Source of the DNA: CAZMOK01 sp964567785 | Lineage (GTDB): Bacteria > Bacteroidota > Bacteroidia > Bacteroidales > JAGOPY01 | NCBI GenBank assembly: GCA_964567785.1 | Contig: CAZMOK010000095.1 | Location: 1 to 8,423, forward strand | Direction of reading: 5' to 3' | Length of the DNA: 8,423 bases | In this document: positions 1 through 6,005 of the stretch, piece by piece | How positions within the stretch are numbered: position 1 is the first letter of the stretch | How the letters are laid out: each line of letters begins with the position of its first letter | Notes under the pieces: generated by a model | The model's input: only the letters and a program-made list of their open reading frames with translations | Databases searched by the model: none | Told to the model about the DNA's origin: nothing | Translations under genes and position numbers: made by a program

Positions 1-272
1 TCCTGTTCCTTTTCTTCCTCCTCCTTCCCTTCTTCCCCGGTTTCCATGGTCACCATAACCTGGCCAACCTTCACTTCATCACCTTCCGACACTTTGATCT
101 CTTTAATGGTGCCACCATAATCTGCCGGCAGATCAAAGGCGGCCTTGTCGCTTTCCAGTTCAGCTATAGTATCCCCTTCCGAGAGGGTATCCCCTTCGGA
201 GACACGGATACTGATAACAGTTGCAACATCAACATTTTCTGCAATTTCCGGTAATTTTACCTCTTTTAACAT
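1..272 (-). CDS. aceF: Dihydrolipoamide acetyltransferase (PDH E2), N-terminal lipoyl domain, partial
   Basis: E2 core component of pyruvate dehydrogenase. Its lipoyl-lysine carries the acetyl group made by E1 to the catalytic domain, which forms acetyl-CoA in the cytoplasm. The 90 visible codons read MLKEVKLPEIAENVD... and form one biotinyl/lipoyl domain (residues about 2-77). The lipoylation motif ESDKAAFDLP puts the modified lysine at residue 43. From residue 79 a Glu/Lys-rich stretch begins, which looks like the mobile linker that follows a lipoyl domain. The gene runs off the left edge, so the number of lipoyl domains, the peripheral-subunit-binding domain and the catalytic domain cannot be seen. 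The start lies 11 bp after the aceE stop on the same strand, so the two are surely co-transcribed. No Shine-Dalgarno is seen, as is usual in Bacteroidota. The lipoyl domain alone could belong to another 2-oxoacid dehydrogenase E2; the aceE neighbour decides for pyruvate. Confidence 0.9.
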   Translation of the reverse strand, partial: MLKEVKLPEIAENVDVATVISIRVSEGDTLSEGDTIAELESDKAAFDLPADYGGTIKEIKVSEGDEVKVGQVMVTMETGEEGKEEEEKEQ

Positions 273-283
273 GACTCAATATT

Positions 284-2941
284 TTATTTATCTGTAGGAT
301 TTTCTTTTTCACTGTCGATCTTAAGATCTTCGGCCGCCTTTTTTAACGTTTTCCTGTCAACCTTACCATTGAGGTAAAGGCTGTGAAGCGATGTATAGGC
401 AATATGACGGTCGTCAACTTCGAAGTAGTCGCGCAACGCCCTGCGGTTGTCGCTTCTTCCGAACCCATCGGTACCCAGCACGGTCAGTATTCCGGGGAAC
501 CAGCGGCAGACCGTCATCGGTATGGCTTTTACGAAGTCGTGGGCAGCAATGCAGATGCCCTCTTCATCTTCAAAGCATTTTTCTATATAGGTCTTTTCGG
601 CTTTCTTGTCGGGGTTCATCCTGTTCCTGCGGTCGGTTTCGCGGGCGTCATCATACAGTTCCTTGTAGCTGGTAACACTCCACACATCGGCCCTTACCCC
701 GTAATCCTTTTCAAGCATCTCTGCGGCCCTGAGGGTTTCATTGAGGATGGCGCCGCTGCCCAGAAGGTGCACTTTCTCGCCTTTTCTTTTCCTGGTCTTT
801 CTGTACTTGTACATTCCTTTCAGTACACCTTCCTCAACACCATCAGGCATTTTGGGCATGGGGTATTTTTCGTTCAGGACGGTGATATAGTACATCAGGT
901 CTTCCTGCTCAACGAACATCCTTCTGATGCCCTCTTTGACTATCACCGCAAGTTCGTAGGCAAAAGCAGGGTCATAGGCTTTCAACGACGGCACCGACAT
1001 GGCATATAGCTGGCTGTGCCCGTCCTGGTGCTGCAATCCCTCACCGGCAAGTGTGGTTCTGCCGGAAGTTCCGCCAACGAGAAAACCTCGTGTACGGGCA
1101 TCTGCGGCGGCCCATATAAAATCACCTACCCGTTGAAACCCGAACATGGAATAGAAAATGAAGATCGGGATCATATTGATCTTATGTGTTGAATAGGAAG
1201 TTCCGGCGGCGGTGAACGAGGCCATACATCCCGCTTCCGTAATGCCTTCTTCCAGGATTGCCCCGTCTTTTGCTTCTTTATAATAGAGAAGGCTCTCACG
1301 GTCGACCGGCTCGTATTTCTGTCCCCTGTGGGCATAGATACCTGCCTGCCTGAAAAGGGCATCCATACCAAACGTCCTTGACTCATCGGGCACAATGGGT
1401 ACAACATGTTTGCCTGTATTCTTGTCGCGAAGCATTTTCCCCATTAGCTGGACCATTGCCATCGTAGTGGCAAACTCACGGTCGCCCGAGCCTTCAAGGA
1501 ATTCTTTAAACACTTTATCATCAGGCATTTCAAGGGGCGGCGCTTCTGCTTTTCTTTCCGGCAGGAAGCCTCCCATCTCTTTTCTCCTCTTTTCCAGGTA
1601 CTTCATTTCTTCCGTATCTTCCGAAGGTTTGTAGAAAGGGGCTTTCCTGGCTTTCTCATCCGAAAGCGGTATGCCAAACCGGCTCCTGAAGTACAGGAGT
1701 TCCTCTTCGTTCAGTTTCTTTTGCTGGTGGGTTATATTTCTTCCTTCACCGGCCTCGCCGAGCCCGTACCCCTTGATGGTCTGGGCAAGGATAACGACCG
1801 GGCCTTCTTTATGCTCAACTGCTGCCTTGAAGGCATTGTAAACTTTTACGGGGTCGTGACCTCCCCTTCTTAATTTCTCCAGCTCCTCATCCGAATAGTT
1901 CTCCACCATTTTCAGCAGTTTCTCGCTTTTGCCGAAAAAATCCTTCCTGATGTAATCTCCTGACGAAACCACGTATTTCTGGTATTGTCCGTCGGGGGTT
2001 TCTTCCATAACTCTCATAAGGTCCCCATCCTCGTCCTTTTCCAGCAGGGGATCCCAGTCTTTGCCCCATATCACCTTGATCACGTGCCACCCGGCCCCGC
2101 TGAAGGCGGCCTCAAGCTCCTGTATTACGCTGGTATTGCCCCTCACAGGGCCATCCAGTCGCTGGAGGTTGCAATTAATGACAAAGATCAGGTTGTCGAG
2201 TTCTTCCCTCTTAGCCACTGTGATGGCGCCAAGCGATTCGGGCTCATCCATTTCACCGTCACCTACCAGCGCCCATACTTTCTGGCTTCCGGCCTCCTTC
2301 AATCCACGGTCTTCGAGGTATTTGTTGAACCTTGCCTGGTATATTGCCATCAACGGGGAAAGCCCCATCGATACGGTGGGAAATTGCCAGTACTCAGGCG
2401 TAAGCCTGGGGTGGGGGTATGAGGGCAGCCCACCCCCTTTGCGCAGTTCCTGCCGGAAGTTGGTAAGGTCTTTTTCGGTAAGCCTGCCTTCAAGGAAAGA
2501 CCGGGCATATACACCCGGTGACGCGTGGCCCTGGAAATAGATGAGGTCAGCTTCCTGATCCTCCGTTTCACCCTTGAAAAAATGGTTAAAACCTATTTCG
2601 TAAAGGGTTGCGGCAGAGGCATATGTTGAAATGTGGCCCCCGATCCCTTCCGACTCGAGGTTTGCACGCACTACCATAGCCATGGCATTCCACCTGACGA
2701 GGCTCTTGATCTTACGTTCAACCTCCCTGCTGCCGGGGAAAGGCACCTCTTCAGAAGGGGCGATAGTATTTATGTAAGGAGTGTTACCGGGGCACCTGAA
2801 CTTTATGCCTTTGCTCATGGCCCTGGCCTGCAATCTTTTCAACAGGTCCTGTACTCTTTCTTCATCGTTGTTCTCAATAACATAATTCAGAGAATCGATC
2901 CATTCACGGTTCTCAATCTCGCGGTATTTTTCCTTGTCCAT
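284..2941 (-). CDS. aceE: Pyruvate dehydrogenase E1 component, homodimeric AceE type
   Basis: Thiamine-diphosphate-dependent E1 that decarboxylates pyruvate and reductively acetylates the lipoyl group of E2. The 885-aa length matches E. coli AceE (about 887). Recognisable blocks, in order: GGHISTYASAATLYEIGFNHFF (residues 101-122, cofactor-site His103), FQGHASPGVYARSF (136-149, His139), the thiamine-diphosphate/Mg motif GDGEMDEPE (227-235) to NCNLQRLDGP (256-265), the IKGYGLGEAGEGRNITHQQ segment (389-407) with the loop histidine His405, and EEGITEAG (564-571) with Glu569, the expected glutamate that contacts the cofactor aminopyrimidine. The later YSMFGFQRVGDFIWAAADARTRGFL, GGTSGRTTLAGEGLQHQDGHS and LGTDGFGRSDNRRALRDYFEVD blocks are also strongly AceE-like. 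No key residue appears to be missing. It is the first gene of an aceE-aceF operon and is read divergently from the FISUMP gene. I could not recognise its promoter in the 226-bp divergent spacer. The start ATG is preceded by AT-rich sequence without a ribosome-binding site. Confidence 0.97.
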   Translation of the reverse strand: MDKEKYREIENREWIDSLNYVIENNDEERVQDLLKRLQARAMSKGIKFRCPGNTPYINTIAPSEEVPFPGSREVERKIKSLVRWNAMAMVVRANLESEGIGGHISTYASAATLYEIGFNHFFKGETEDQEADLIYFQGHASPGVYARSFLEGRLTEKDLTNFRQELRKGGGLPSYPHPRLTPEYWQFPTVSMGLSPLMAIYQARFNKYLEDRGLKEAGSQKVWALVGDGEMDEPESLGAITVAKREELDNLIFVINCNLQRLDGPVRGNTSVIQELEAAFSGAGWHVIKVIWGKDWDPLLEKDEDGDLMRVMEETPDGQYQKYVVSSGDYIRKDFFGKSEKLLKMVENYSDEELEKLRRGGHDPVKVYNAFKAAVEHKEGPVVILAQTIKGYGLGEAGEGRNITHQQKKLNEEELLYFRSRFGIPLSDEKARKAPFYKPSEDTEEMKYLEKRRKEMGGFLPERKAEAPPLEMPDDKVFKEFLEGSGDREFATTMAMVQLMGKMLRDKNTGKHVVPIVPDESRTFGMDALFRQAGIYAHRGQKYEPVDRESLLYYKEAKDGAILEEGITEAGCMASFTAAGTSYSTHKINMIPIFIFYSMFGFQRVGDFIWAAADARTRGFLVGGTSGRTTLAGEGLQHQDGHSQLYAMSVPSLKAYDPAFAYELAVIVKEGIRRMFVEQEDLMYYITVLNEKYPMPKMPDGVEEGVLKGMYKYRKTRKRKGEKVHLLGSGAILNETLRAAEMLEKDYGVRADVWSVTSYKELYDDARETDRRNRMNPDKKAEKTYIEKCFEDEEGICIAAHDFVKAIPMTVCRWFPGILTVLGTDGFGRSDNRRALRDYFEVDDRHIAYTSLHSLYLNGKVDRKTLKKAAEDLKIDSEKENPTDK

Positions 2942-3008
2942 GTTCCATATTTTTAATCCACGTAGATAATATCAAAAACATGCCATATGTTAAGGCTAAT
3001 AAATACAT

Positions 3009-3023
3009 CACTGATAATTAGTG
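3009..3023. repeat. 15-bp imperfect palindrome in the divergent aceE/FISUMP spacer
   Basis: CACTGATAATTAGTG pairs in all positions around the central A except one G/T. It lies 68 bp before the aceE start and 145 bp before the FISUMP start, so it is not a 3' end hairpin of either gene, and no T-tract follows on either strand. It could be a regulator site, but a palindrome this short and AT-rich can occur by chance. The rest of the 2942-3167 spacer shows only the TAnnTTTG motif listed separately. Confidence 0.25.
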
Positions 3024-3126
3024 CTTTTCGAATTTTATGGCTTTGAAATTTGAGAATCACGCATAAAAAAACCGGATTTTATGTAGAATTTATTCCACAG
3101 GGTAAAGAACAAGTAATTAAAACCAT

Positions 3127-3134
3127 TATATTTG
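3127..3134 (+). promoter_or_regulatory. Putative Bacteroidota -7 promoter element (TATATTTG) of the FISUMP gene
   Basis: An exact match to the TAnnTTTG -7 consensus of the Bacteroidota primary sigma factor, ending 33 nt before the ATG at 3168. I see no good TTTG -33 partner at the usual distance. If it is used, transcription starts near 3140. That would leave the in-frame TTG at 3132 outside the mRNA and supports the ATG at 3168 as the true start. Confidence 0.5.
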
Positions 3135-3167
3135 AAACACCAGGTCAAACAAAAATCAACATCCGTC

Positions 3168-4499
3168 ATGTTTAAAAAGATTACACTTACCGGCGTATTA
3201 GCTGTACTGATCATTAGTGCGTTTTCTCAGCAGTCGTCCATAGACCTGACATTCAGCGCAGCAAACGATCAGACCTATATACGCCTCGACAGCATTAAAG
3301 TATTTAACCGCACAAGAGGCACTGACACCATCCTTCAGTGGCCCGACACAGTGCTGACCTTGCAATACCAGCTTGGTTTGGATGAACTGGCCAATGATGC
3401 AGGCAGGTTCAGGTTGTTCCAGAACTATCCGAATCCTTTCAGGCAAAAAACCACTTTCAGCCTTTACACAGCCGGTAAAACTGATGTAACACTCAGGGTA
3501 AGTGATCTGTCAGGCACGACAGTCGCTTCTTTCAACCAAACAATGAAACGCGGTTATCATGATCTTGAATTCAGTGCAGGAGCGGGATCTGTATTTTTTA
3601 TCACTGCCATCTCCGGAAACAGTTCGGAGAGCATCAAGTTGATAAGGGAAGGGGAAACTGCCGGAATTCATGCTTCAATTGCATACCTGGGCGTGAGAGA
3701 TCGCGGAAATCACCTCAAACCGGGCTTATTTAACGGGAACTTCTCTTTTCAACCGGGGGATGAATTGCTTTACATAGGCTATTCAGGGGGAACAGGTTCC
3801 GGTCTGGTTGAAGCAACCTATGAAAGCGGTGAAAACACCTTTCAGTTTGCAACCAATATACCCTGTGTGGGTACACCCACAGTGGAATACGAGGGGAAAA
3901 CCTATAATACGGTCCAGGTCATGAGCCAGTGCTGGCTCAAGGAAAATTTAGACATTGGCCAGATGATACCGGTGGACCAGGCTATGGAAGATAACGGGAT
4001 CATAGAGAAATACTGCTATGATAGTGATGAAATGAGTTGCGAAGAATACGGAGGGCTTTATACCTGGCATGAAACCATACAGTACGTTTATGAGAATGGT
4101 ACGAGGGGGATCTGCCCTCCCGGCTGGCATGTCCCCACCGATGAGGAGTGGAAGGTGCTGGAAGCTGCTGTGGACAGTGAATACGGCCCGGGCGACCTCA
4201 TGTGGGACGAGCTGGGCGACAGGGGGTATGATGCCGGGAAGAGGATCAAATCCACCGGCGGATGGATGAATAACGGTAATGGCACCGATGATTTCGGATA
4301 CACAGTTTTTCCTGCAGGTAAAAGGGATTTCAGCGGTTTTTTTGTGGGCATCAATACCTTTGCAAACTTCTGGACATCCACGGCCAGGGGAAGTAATTTC
4401 ACCTGGCTCCGCGAGCTGAAAGCTGCCACGGATGCCGTTACGAGATATGATTATAATAAAGAAATGGGGTACAGCGTAAGATGTATTAAAGATAATTAG
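3168..4499 (+). CDS. Secreted FISUMP-domain protein with internal T9SS CTD-like module
   Basis: A 443-aa exported protein of unknown function. Residues 1-21 (MFKKITLTGVLAVLIISAFSQ) form a signal peptide; the further upstream in-frame TTG would put 12 polar residues in front of it and overlaps the promoter motif, so I start at the ATG. Residues about 35-68 (YIRLDSIKVFNRTRGTDTIL...) are a short beta-rich lead-in. Residues 82-160 begin FRLFQNYPNPF and continue with TTFSLYTAGKTDVTLRVSDLSG; this resembles the type A C-terminal sorting domain of type IX secretion, but here it is internal. Residues about 233-441 are a FISUMP domain (Fibrobacter succinogenes major paralogous domain family), shown by TYNTVQVMSQCWLKENL, YGGLYTW, CPPGWHVPTDEEW (316-328), FWTSTA (401-406) and the terminal GYSVRCI. 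Six cysteines (233, 255, 283, 291, 316, 439) could form disulphides outside the cytoplasm. It appears to be a single gene; no clear terminator follows the stop. Confidence 0.85.
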   Translation: MFKKITLTGVLAVLIISAFSQQSSIDLTFSAANDQTYIRLDSIKVFNRTRGTDTILQWPDTVLTLQYQLGLDELANDAGRFRLFQNYPNPFRQKTTFSLYTAGKTDVTLRVSDLSGTTVASFNQTMKRGYHDLEFSAGAGSVFFITAISGNSSESIKLIREGETAGIHASIAYLGVRDRGNHLKPGLFNGNFSFQPGDELLYIGYSGGTGSGLVEATYESGENTFQFATNIPCVGTPTVEYEGKTYNTVQVMSQCWLKENLDIGQMIPVDQAMEDNGIIEKYCYDSDEMSCEEYGGLYTWHETIQYVYENGTRGICPPGWHVPTDEEWKVLEAAVDSEYGPGDLMWDELGDRGYDAGKRIKSTGGWMNNGNGTDDFGYTVFPAGKRDFSGFFVGINTFANFWTSTARGSNFTWLRELKAATDAVTRYDYNKEMGYSVRCIKDN

Positions 4500-4520
4500 C
4501 AGAGGTATTTATAAAAAGTG

Positions 4521-4528
4521 TATCTTTG
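4521..4528 (+). promoter_or_regulatory. Putative -7 promoter element (TATCTTTG) of the RRM/Csp operon
   Basis: An exact TAnnTTTG match 22 bp after the FISUMP stop. A clear -33 box is not visible. If it is active, the mRNA has a leader of roughly 220 nt before the RRM start at 4752, long for this genome but typical of cold-shock mRNAs. An alternative promoter nearer the gene, in the A/T-rich stretch 4720-4751, cannot be excluded. Confidence 0.4.
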
Positions 4529-4532
4529 TGCC

Positions 4533-4751
4533 GATATTGATTTGAGAATTTGTGCTTTTAGTTTTTATTGCCTTTCTGACAATAAGTCCCTAGCAGCCTT
4601 TTTTTTGGATCCAGTATTAATTTCAAAAACAGGTTCGATCAAAGTCACGCCGGAATAAAAGATTTCACCATAGCTTCATGAAAAAGCTTCAGGTCTCCCT
4701 TGCCGGGCTGGCTACCCATTTTTGAAAACTTTAACATTAAATAATTAAAAA
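4533..4751 (+). promoter_or_regulatory. Long putative 5' leader of the RRM/Csp operon
   Basis: Non-coding stretch between the FISUMP gene and the RRM gene. It contains an 8-T run near 4600, a small stem AGCTT/AAGCT (4672-4676 with 4684-4688), and a 15-codon ORF, MKKLQVSLAGLATHF, at 4678-4725 that ends 26 nt before the RRM start. Its role as a temperature-responsive leader is inferred only from its length and from the products encoded downstream; I recognise no known riboswitch or cold-box sequence. Confidence 0.3.
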
Positions 4752-5015
4752 ATGAACATTTACGTAGGAAACCTTAATTTCAAGGTTGATGAACATGAAC
4801 TGGAAGAGCTTTTCGGTGAGTACGGCGACGTAAGCTCATCAAAAGTGATTACAGACAGAGACACCGGCAGGAGCAGGGGTTTCGGATTTATAACAATGGA
4901 TAACGACGAGGATGCTTCTCGAGCTATCGACGAGCTCAATGGCACCACCTTCCGCGACAGGGAGCTTGTGGTGAACGAAGCCAAACCAAGGAAAACAGAT
5001 CAAAACAGATATTAG
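4752..5015 (+). CDS. Single-RRM RNA-binding protein
   Basis: An 87-aa protein made almost wholly of one RNA recognition motif, which binds single-stranded RNA on a four-stranded beta sheet. RNP2 is IYVGNL (residues 3-8) and RNP1 is RGFGFITM (42-49), with the aromatic residues Tyr4, Phe44 and Phe46 that stack on bases. Helix 1 is HELEELFGEYG (15-25) and helix 2 DEDASRAIDELNG (52-64); a short basic tail (AKPRKTDQNRY) ends the chain. This is the usual size of bacterial 'Rbp' RRM proteins of cyanobacteria and Bacteroidota, some of which are cold-induced. The cold-shock gene follows after 10 bp, so the two are probably made together and act as RNA chaperones in the cytoplasm. The start is the only ATG that gives a full beta-1 strand; no Shine-Dalgarno is seen, only A-rich sequence. 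Confidence 0.95.
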   Translation: MNIYVGNLNFKVDEHELEELFGEYGDVSSSKVITDRDTGRSRGFGFITMDNDEDASRAIDELNGTTFRDRELVVNEAKPRKTDQNRY

Positions 5016-5025
5016 GAACAACATC

Positions 5026-5226
5026 ATGGAAAAAGGAAAAGTAAAATGGTACAATGAAGTCAAAGGTTATGGCTTTATTGAACCCGAAAACGGTGATGAT
5101 ATTTTTGTACACCGCACAGGCCTGGTTAGTCCTTACGGAGGTCTCCAGACAGACCAGGAAGTGGAATATGAAGTTAAACAAGGAGACAAAGGCCTCGTGG
5201 CCTTCAATGTGAAAGTGGTAGAATAA
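5026..5226 (+). CDS. CspA-family cold-shock protein
   Basis: A 66-aa, one-domain cold-shock protein that binds single-stranded RNA or DNA and melts RNA secondary structure in the cytoplasm. RNP1 is KGYGFI (residues 13-18) and RNP2 is DIFVH (25-29), with the aromatic base-stacking residues Trp8, Tyr15, Phe17, Phe27 and His29 present. Length and ending (GDKGLVAFNVKVVE) fit the canonical family. It is the second gene of an operon with the RRM protein (10-bp spacer) and is followed by a strong intrinsic terminator, which defines the operon end. Whether it is cold-induced or constitutive cannot be told from the protein itself. Confidence 0.96.
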   Translation: MEKGKVKWYNEVKGYGFIEPENGDDIFVHRTGLVSPYGGLQTDQEVEYEVKQGDKGLVAFNVKVVE

Positions 5227-5258
5227 GCTTGCACAATTTTATAAAGAAAAATACCATC

Positions 5259-5299
5259 TACCTGTCCCTGTCTTTACGGCAGGGACAGGTATTTTTTTT
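5259..5299 (+). terminator. Intrinsic terminator of the RRM/Csp operon
   Basis: A perfect 12-bp stem (5259-5270 paired with 5280-5291, core ACCTGTCCCTG/CAGGGACAGGT) with a 9-nt loop is followed directly by eight T residues. It lies 32 bp after the Csp stop. The upstream side has an A-run (5245-5251), but the stem is not followed by a good T-tract on the minus strand, so it works mainly for plus-strand transcription. Confidence 0.93.
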
Positions 5300-5370
5300 A
5301 TATTAGCAATTAATGTGGTAAGGATTTTGCGTTAAAATAAAGATTGAAATAATAACTGTAAACAATTTAT

Positions 5371-5826
5371 ATGGGAAGATCACGAGAAACTTTTGGAAAA
5401 AAAGAAGTAAGAAACAAAAAAGAGAAAAAAAGAAAAGCCAAAGAACAAAAACGCCAGGCGAAGAAAGAAGAGGAAAAGAACACCAACTTCGACGACATGA
5501 TCGCCTACGTTGATGAATATGGAAATCCGACCGATGCACCCCCTGATCCTGAAGAGATCGAGGAAGTAGATCCTGAAGAGATTGAAATCAGCCCGCCAAA
5601 GAAAGATGAGATGGATGAACTGGATCCTATCCGAAAGGGAACCATAACCTATTTTAACGATAACAAGGGTTTTGGTTTTATAAGGGATTCTGAGACCAAG
5701 GAAGACGTTTTTGTTCATATCAACAACAGTTTTGATGACTTACAGGAAGGCAACCTGGTAAGTTTCGAGGTTGAGATGGGCCCGAAAGGTCCGTCAGCGT
5801 TCAATGTAAAGCTCTTCAAGGAGTAG
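5371..5826 (+). CDS. Cold-shock-domain protein with basic/acidic N-terminal extension
   Basis: A 151-aa protein with one C-terminal cold-shock domain (residues about 88-150): RNP1 KGFGFI (99-104), RNP2 DVFVH (112-116) and the ending GPKGPSAFNVKLFKE. Residues 10-36 are almost all Lys, Arg, Glu and Gln (KKEVRNKKEKKRKAKEQKRQ...), probably helical or coiled-coil and RNA-binding. Next come a conserved-looking FDDMIAYVDEYGNPTDAPPDP segment (40-60) and an acidic linker with two DPEEIE repeats. I recognise this layout from many Bacteroidota genomes, where it is annotated simply as a cold-shock protein; its specific role is not known to me. The likely role is as an RNA chaperone, perhaps ribosome-linked because of the basic arm, which is inference. 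It lies 144 bp after the Csp stop and beyond the terminator, so it has its own promoter, though I see no exact TAnnTTTG in the 70-bp spacer. Confidence 0.92.
   Translation: MGRSRETFGKKEVRNKKEKKRKAKEQKRQAKKEEEKNTNFDDMIAYVDEYGNPTDAPPDPEEIEEVDPEEIEISPPKKDEMDELDPIRKGTITYFNDNKGFGFIRDSETKEDVFVHINNSFDDLQEGNLVSFEVEMGPKGPSAFNVKLFKE
5545..5582 (+). repeat. Direct 14-bp repeat within the cold-shock-domain gene
   Basis: GATCCTGAAGAGAT occurs at 5545-5558 and again at 5569-5582, 24 bp apart in the same frame, and encodes the twin DPEEIE units of the acidic linker. This looks like a small in-frame tandem duplication of eight codons. Confidence 0.8.
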
Positions 5827-5880
5827 CATTTTTTTCAAAGAAATTGTCGACTGTGAGAGGTTAGCCAATGATTTTATTTC

Positions 5881-5910
5881 TTCACCCACTGACTATAGTC
5901 ACTGAGTGAA
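5881..5910. promoter_or_regulatory. 30-bp imperfect palindrome upstream of wtpA, candidate operator
   Basis: Thirteen of fifteen positions pair around a central TA. The core is the perfect 12-mer TGACTATAGTCA, and the outer arms are TTCAC and GTGAA. It lies 96 bp before the wtpA ATG and about 57 bp before the putative -7 element. It is not followed by a T-tract, so it is a poor terminator for the preceding gene and a better candidate for a dimeric regulator site controlling the importer. The regulator is unknown. Confidence 0.5.
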
Positions 5911-5966
5911 ATATTATGTTAAATACCTATCAACAAACTCAACAACCGCATTTCCTTTAAAAATAG

Positions 5967-5974
5967 TAGCTTTG
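5967..5974 (+). promoter_or_regulatory. Putative -7 promoter element (TAGCTTTG) of the wtp operon
   Basis: An exact TAnnTTTG match ending 31 nt before the wtpA ATG, a usual spacing for Bacteroidota promoters. No convincing -33 box is visible, which would fit a promoter that needs an activator bound upstream, for example at the palindrome. Confidence 0.55.
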
Positions 5975-6005
5975 GACAATTGTGTTTAACCTGGCATAAT
6001 GTGTT

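Noticed and set aside
141..200. Repeated SEGDT unit in the E2 lipoyl domain (residues 25-29 and 31-35)
   Set aside because: The EGDxxxxGD pattern is normal for lipoyl domains, so this is not a special repeat.
383..1009. A 208-codon open frame on the plus strand inside aceE
   Set aside because: It lies antisense to a certain AceE coding region, has no recognisable domain, and arises from the codon pattern of the real gene.
3132..3167. Upstream TTG start for the FISUMP gene, adding 12 residues
   Set aside because: The TTG lies within the TATATTTG promoter motif and the added residues would precede a normal signal peptide that starts cleanly at the ATG at 3168.
5881..5910. The 30-bp palindrome as terminator of the cold-shock-domain gene
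   Set aside because: No T-tract follows on either strand, and the central base pairs leave no normal hairpin loop; an operator fits better.
5911..6005. A molybdenum-cofactor-type riboswitch before wtpA
   Set aside because: The putative leader after the TAGCTTTG motif is only about 25-30 nt long, too short for such an element, and no multi-stem structure is visible.
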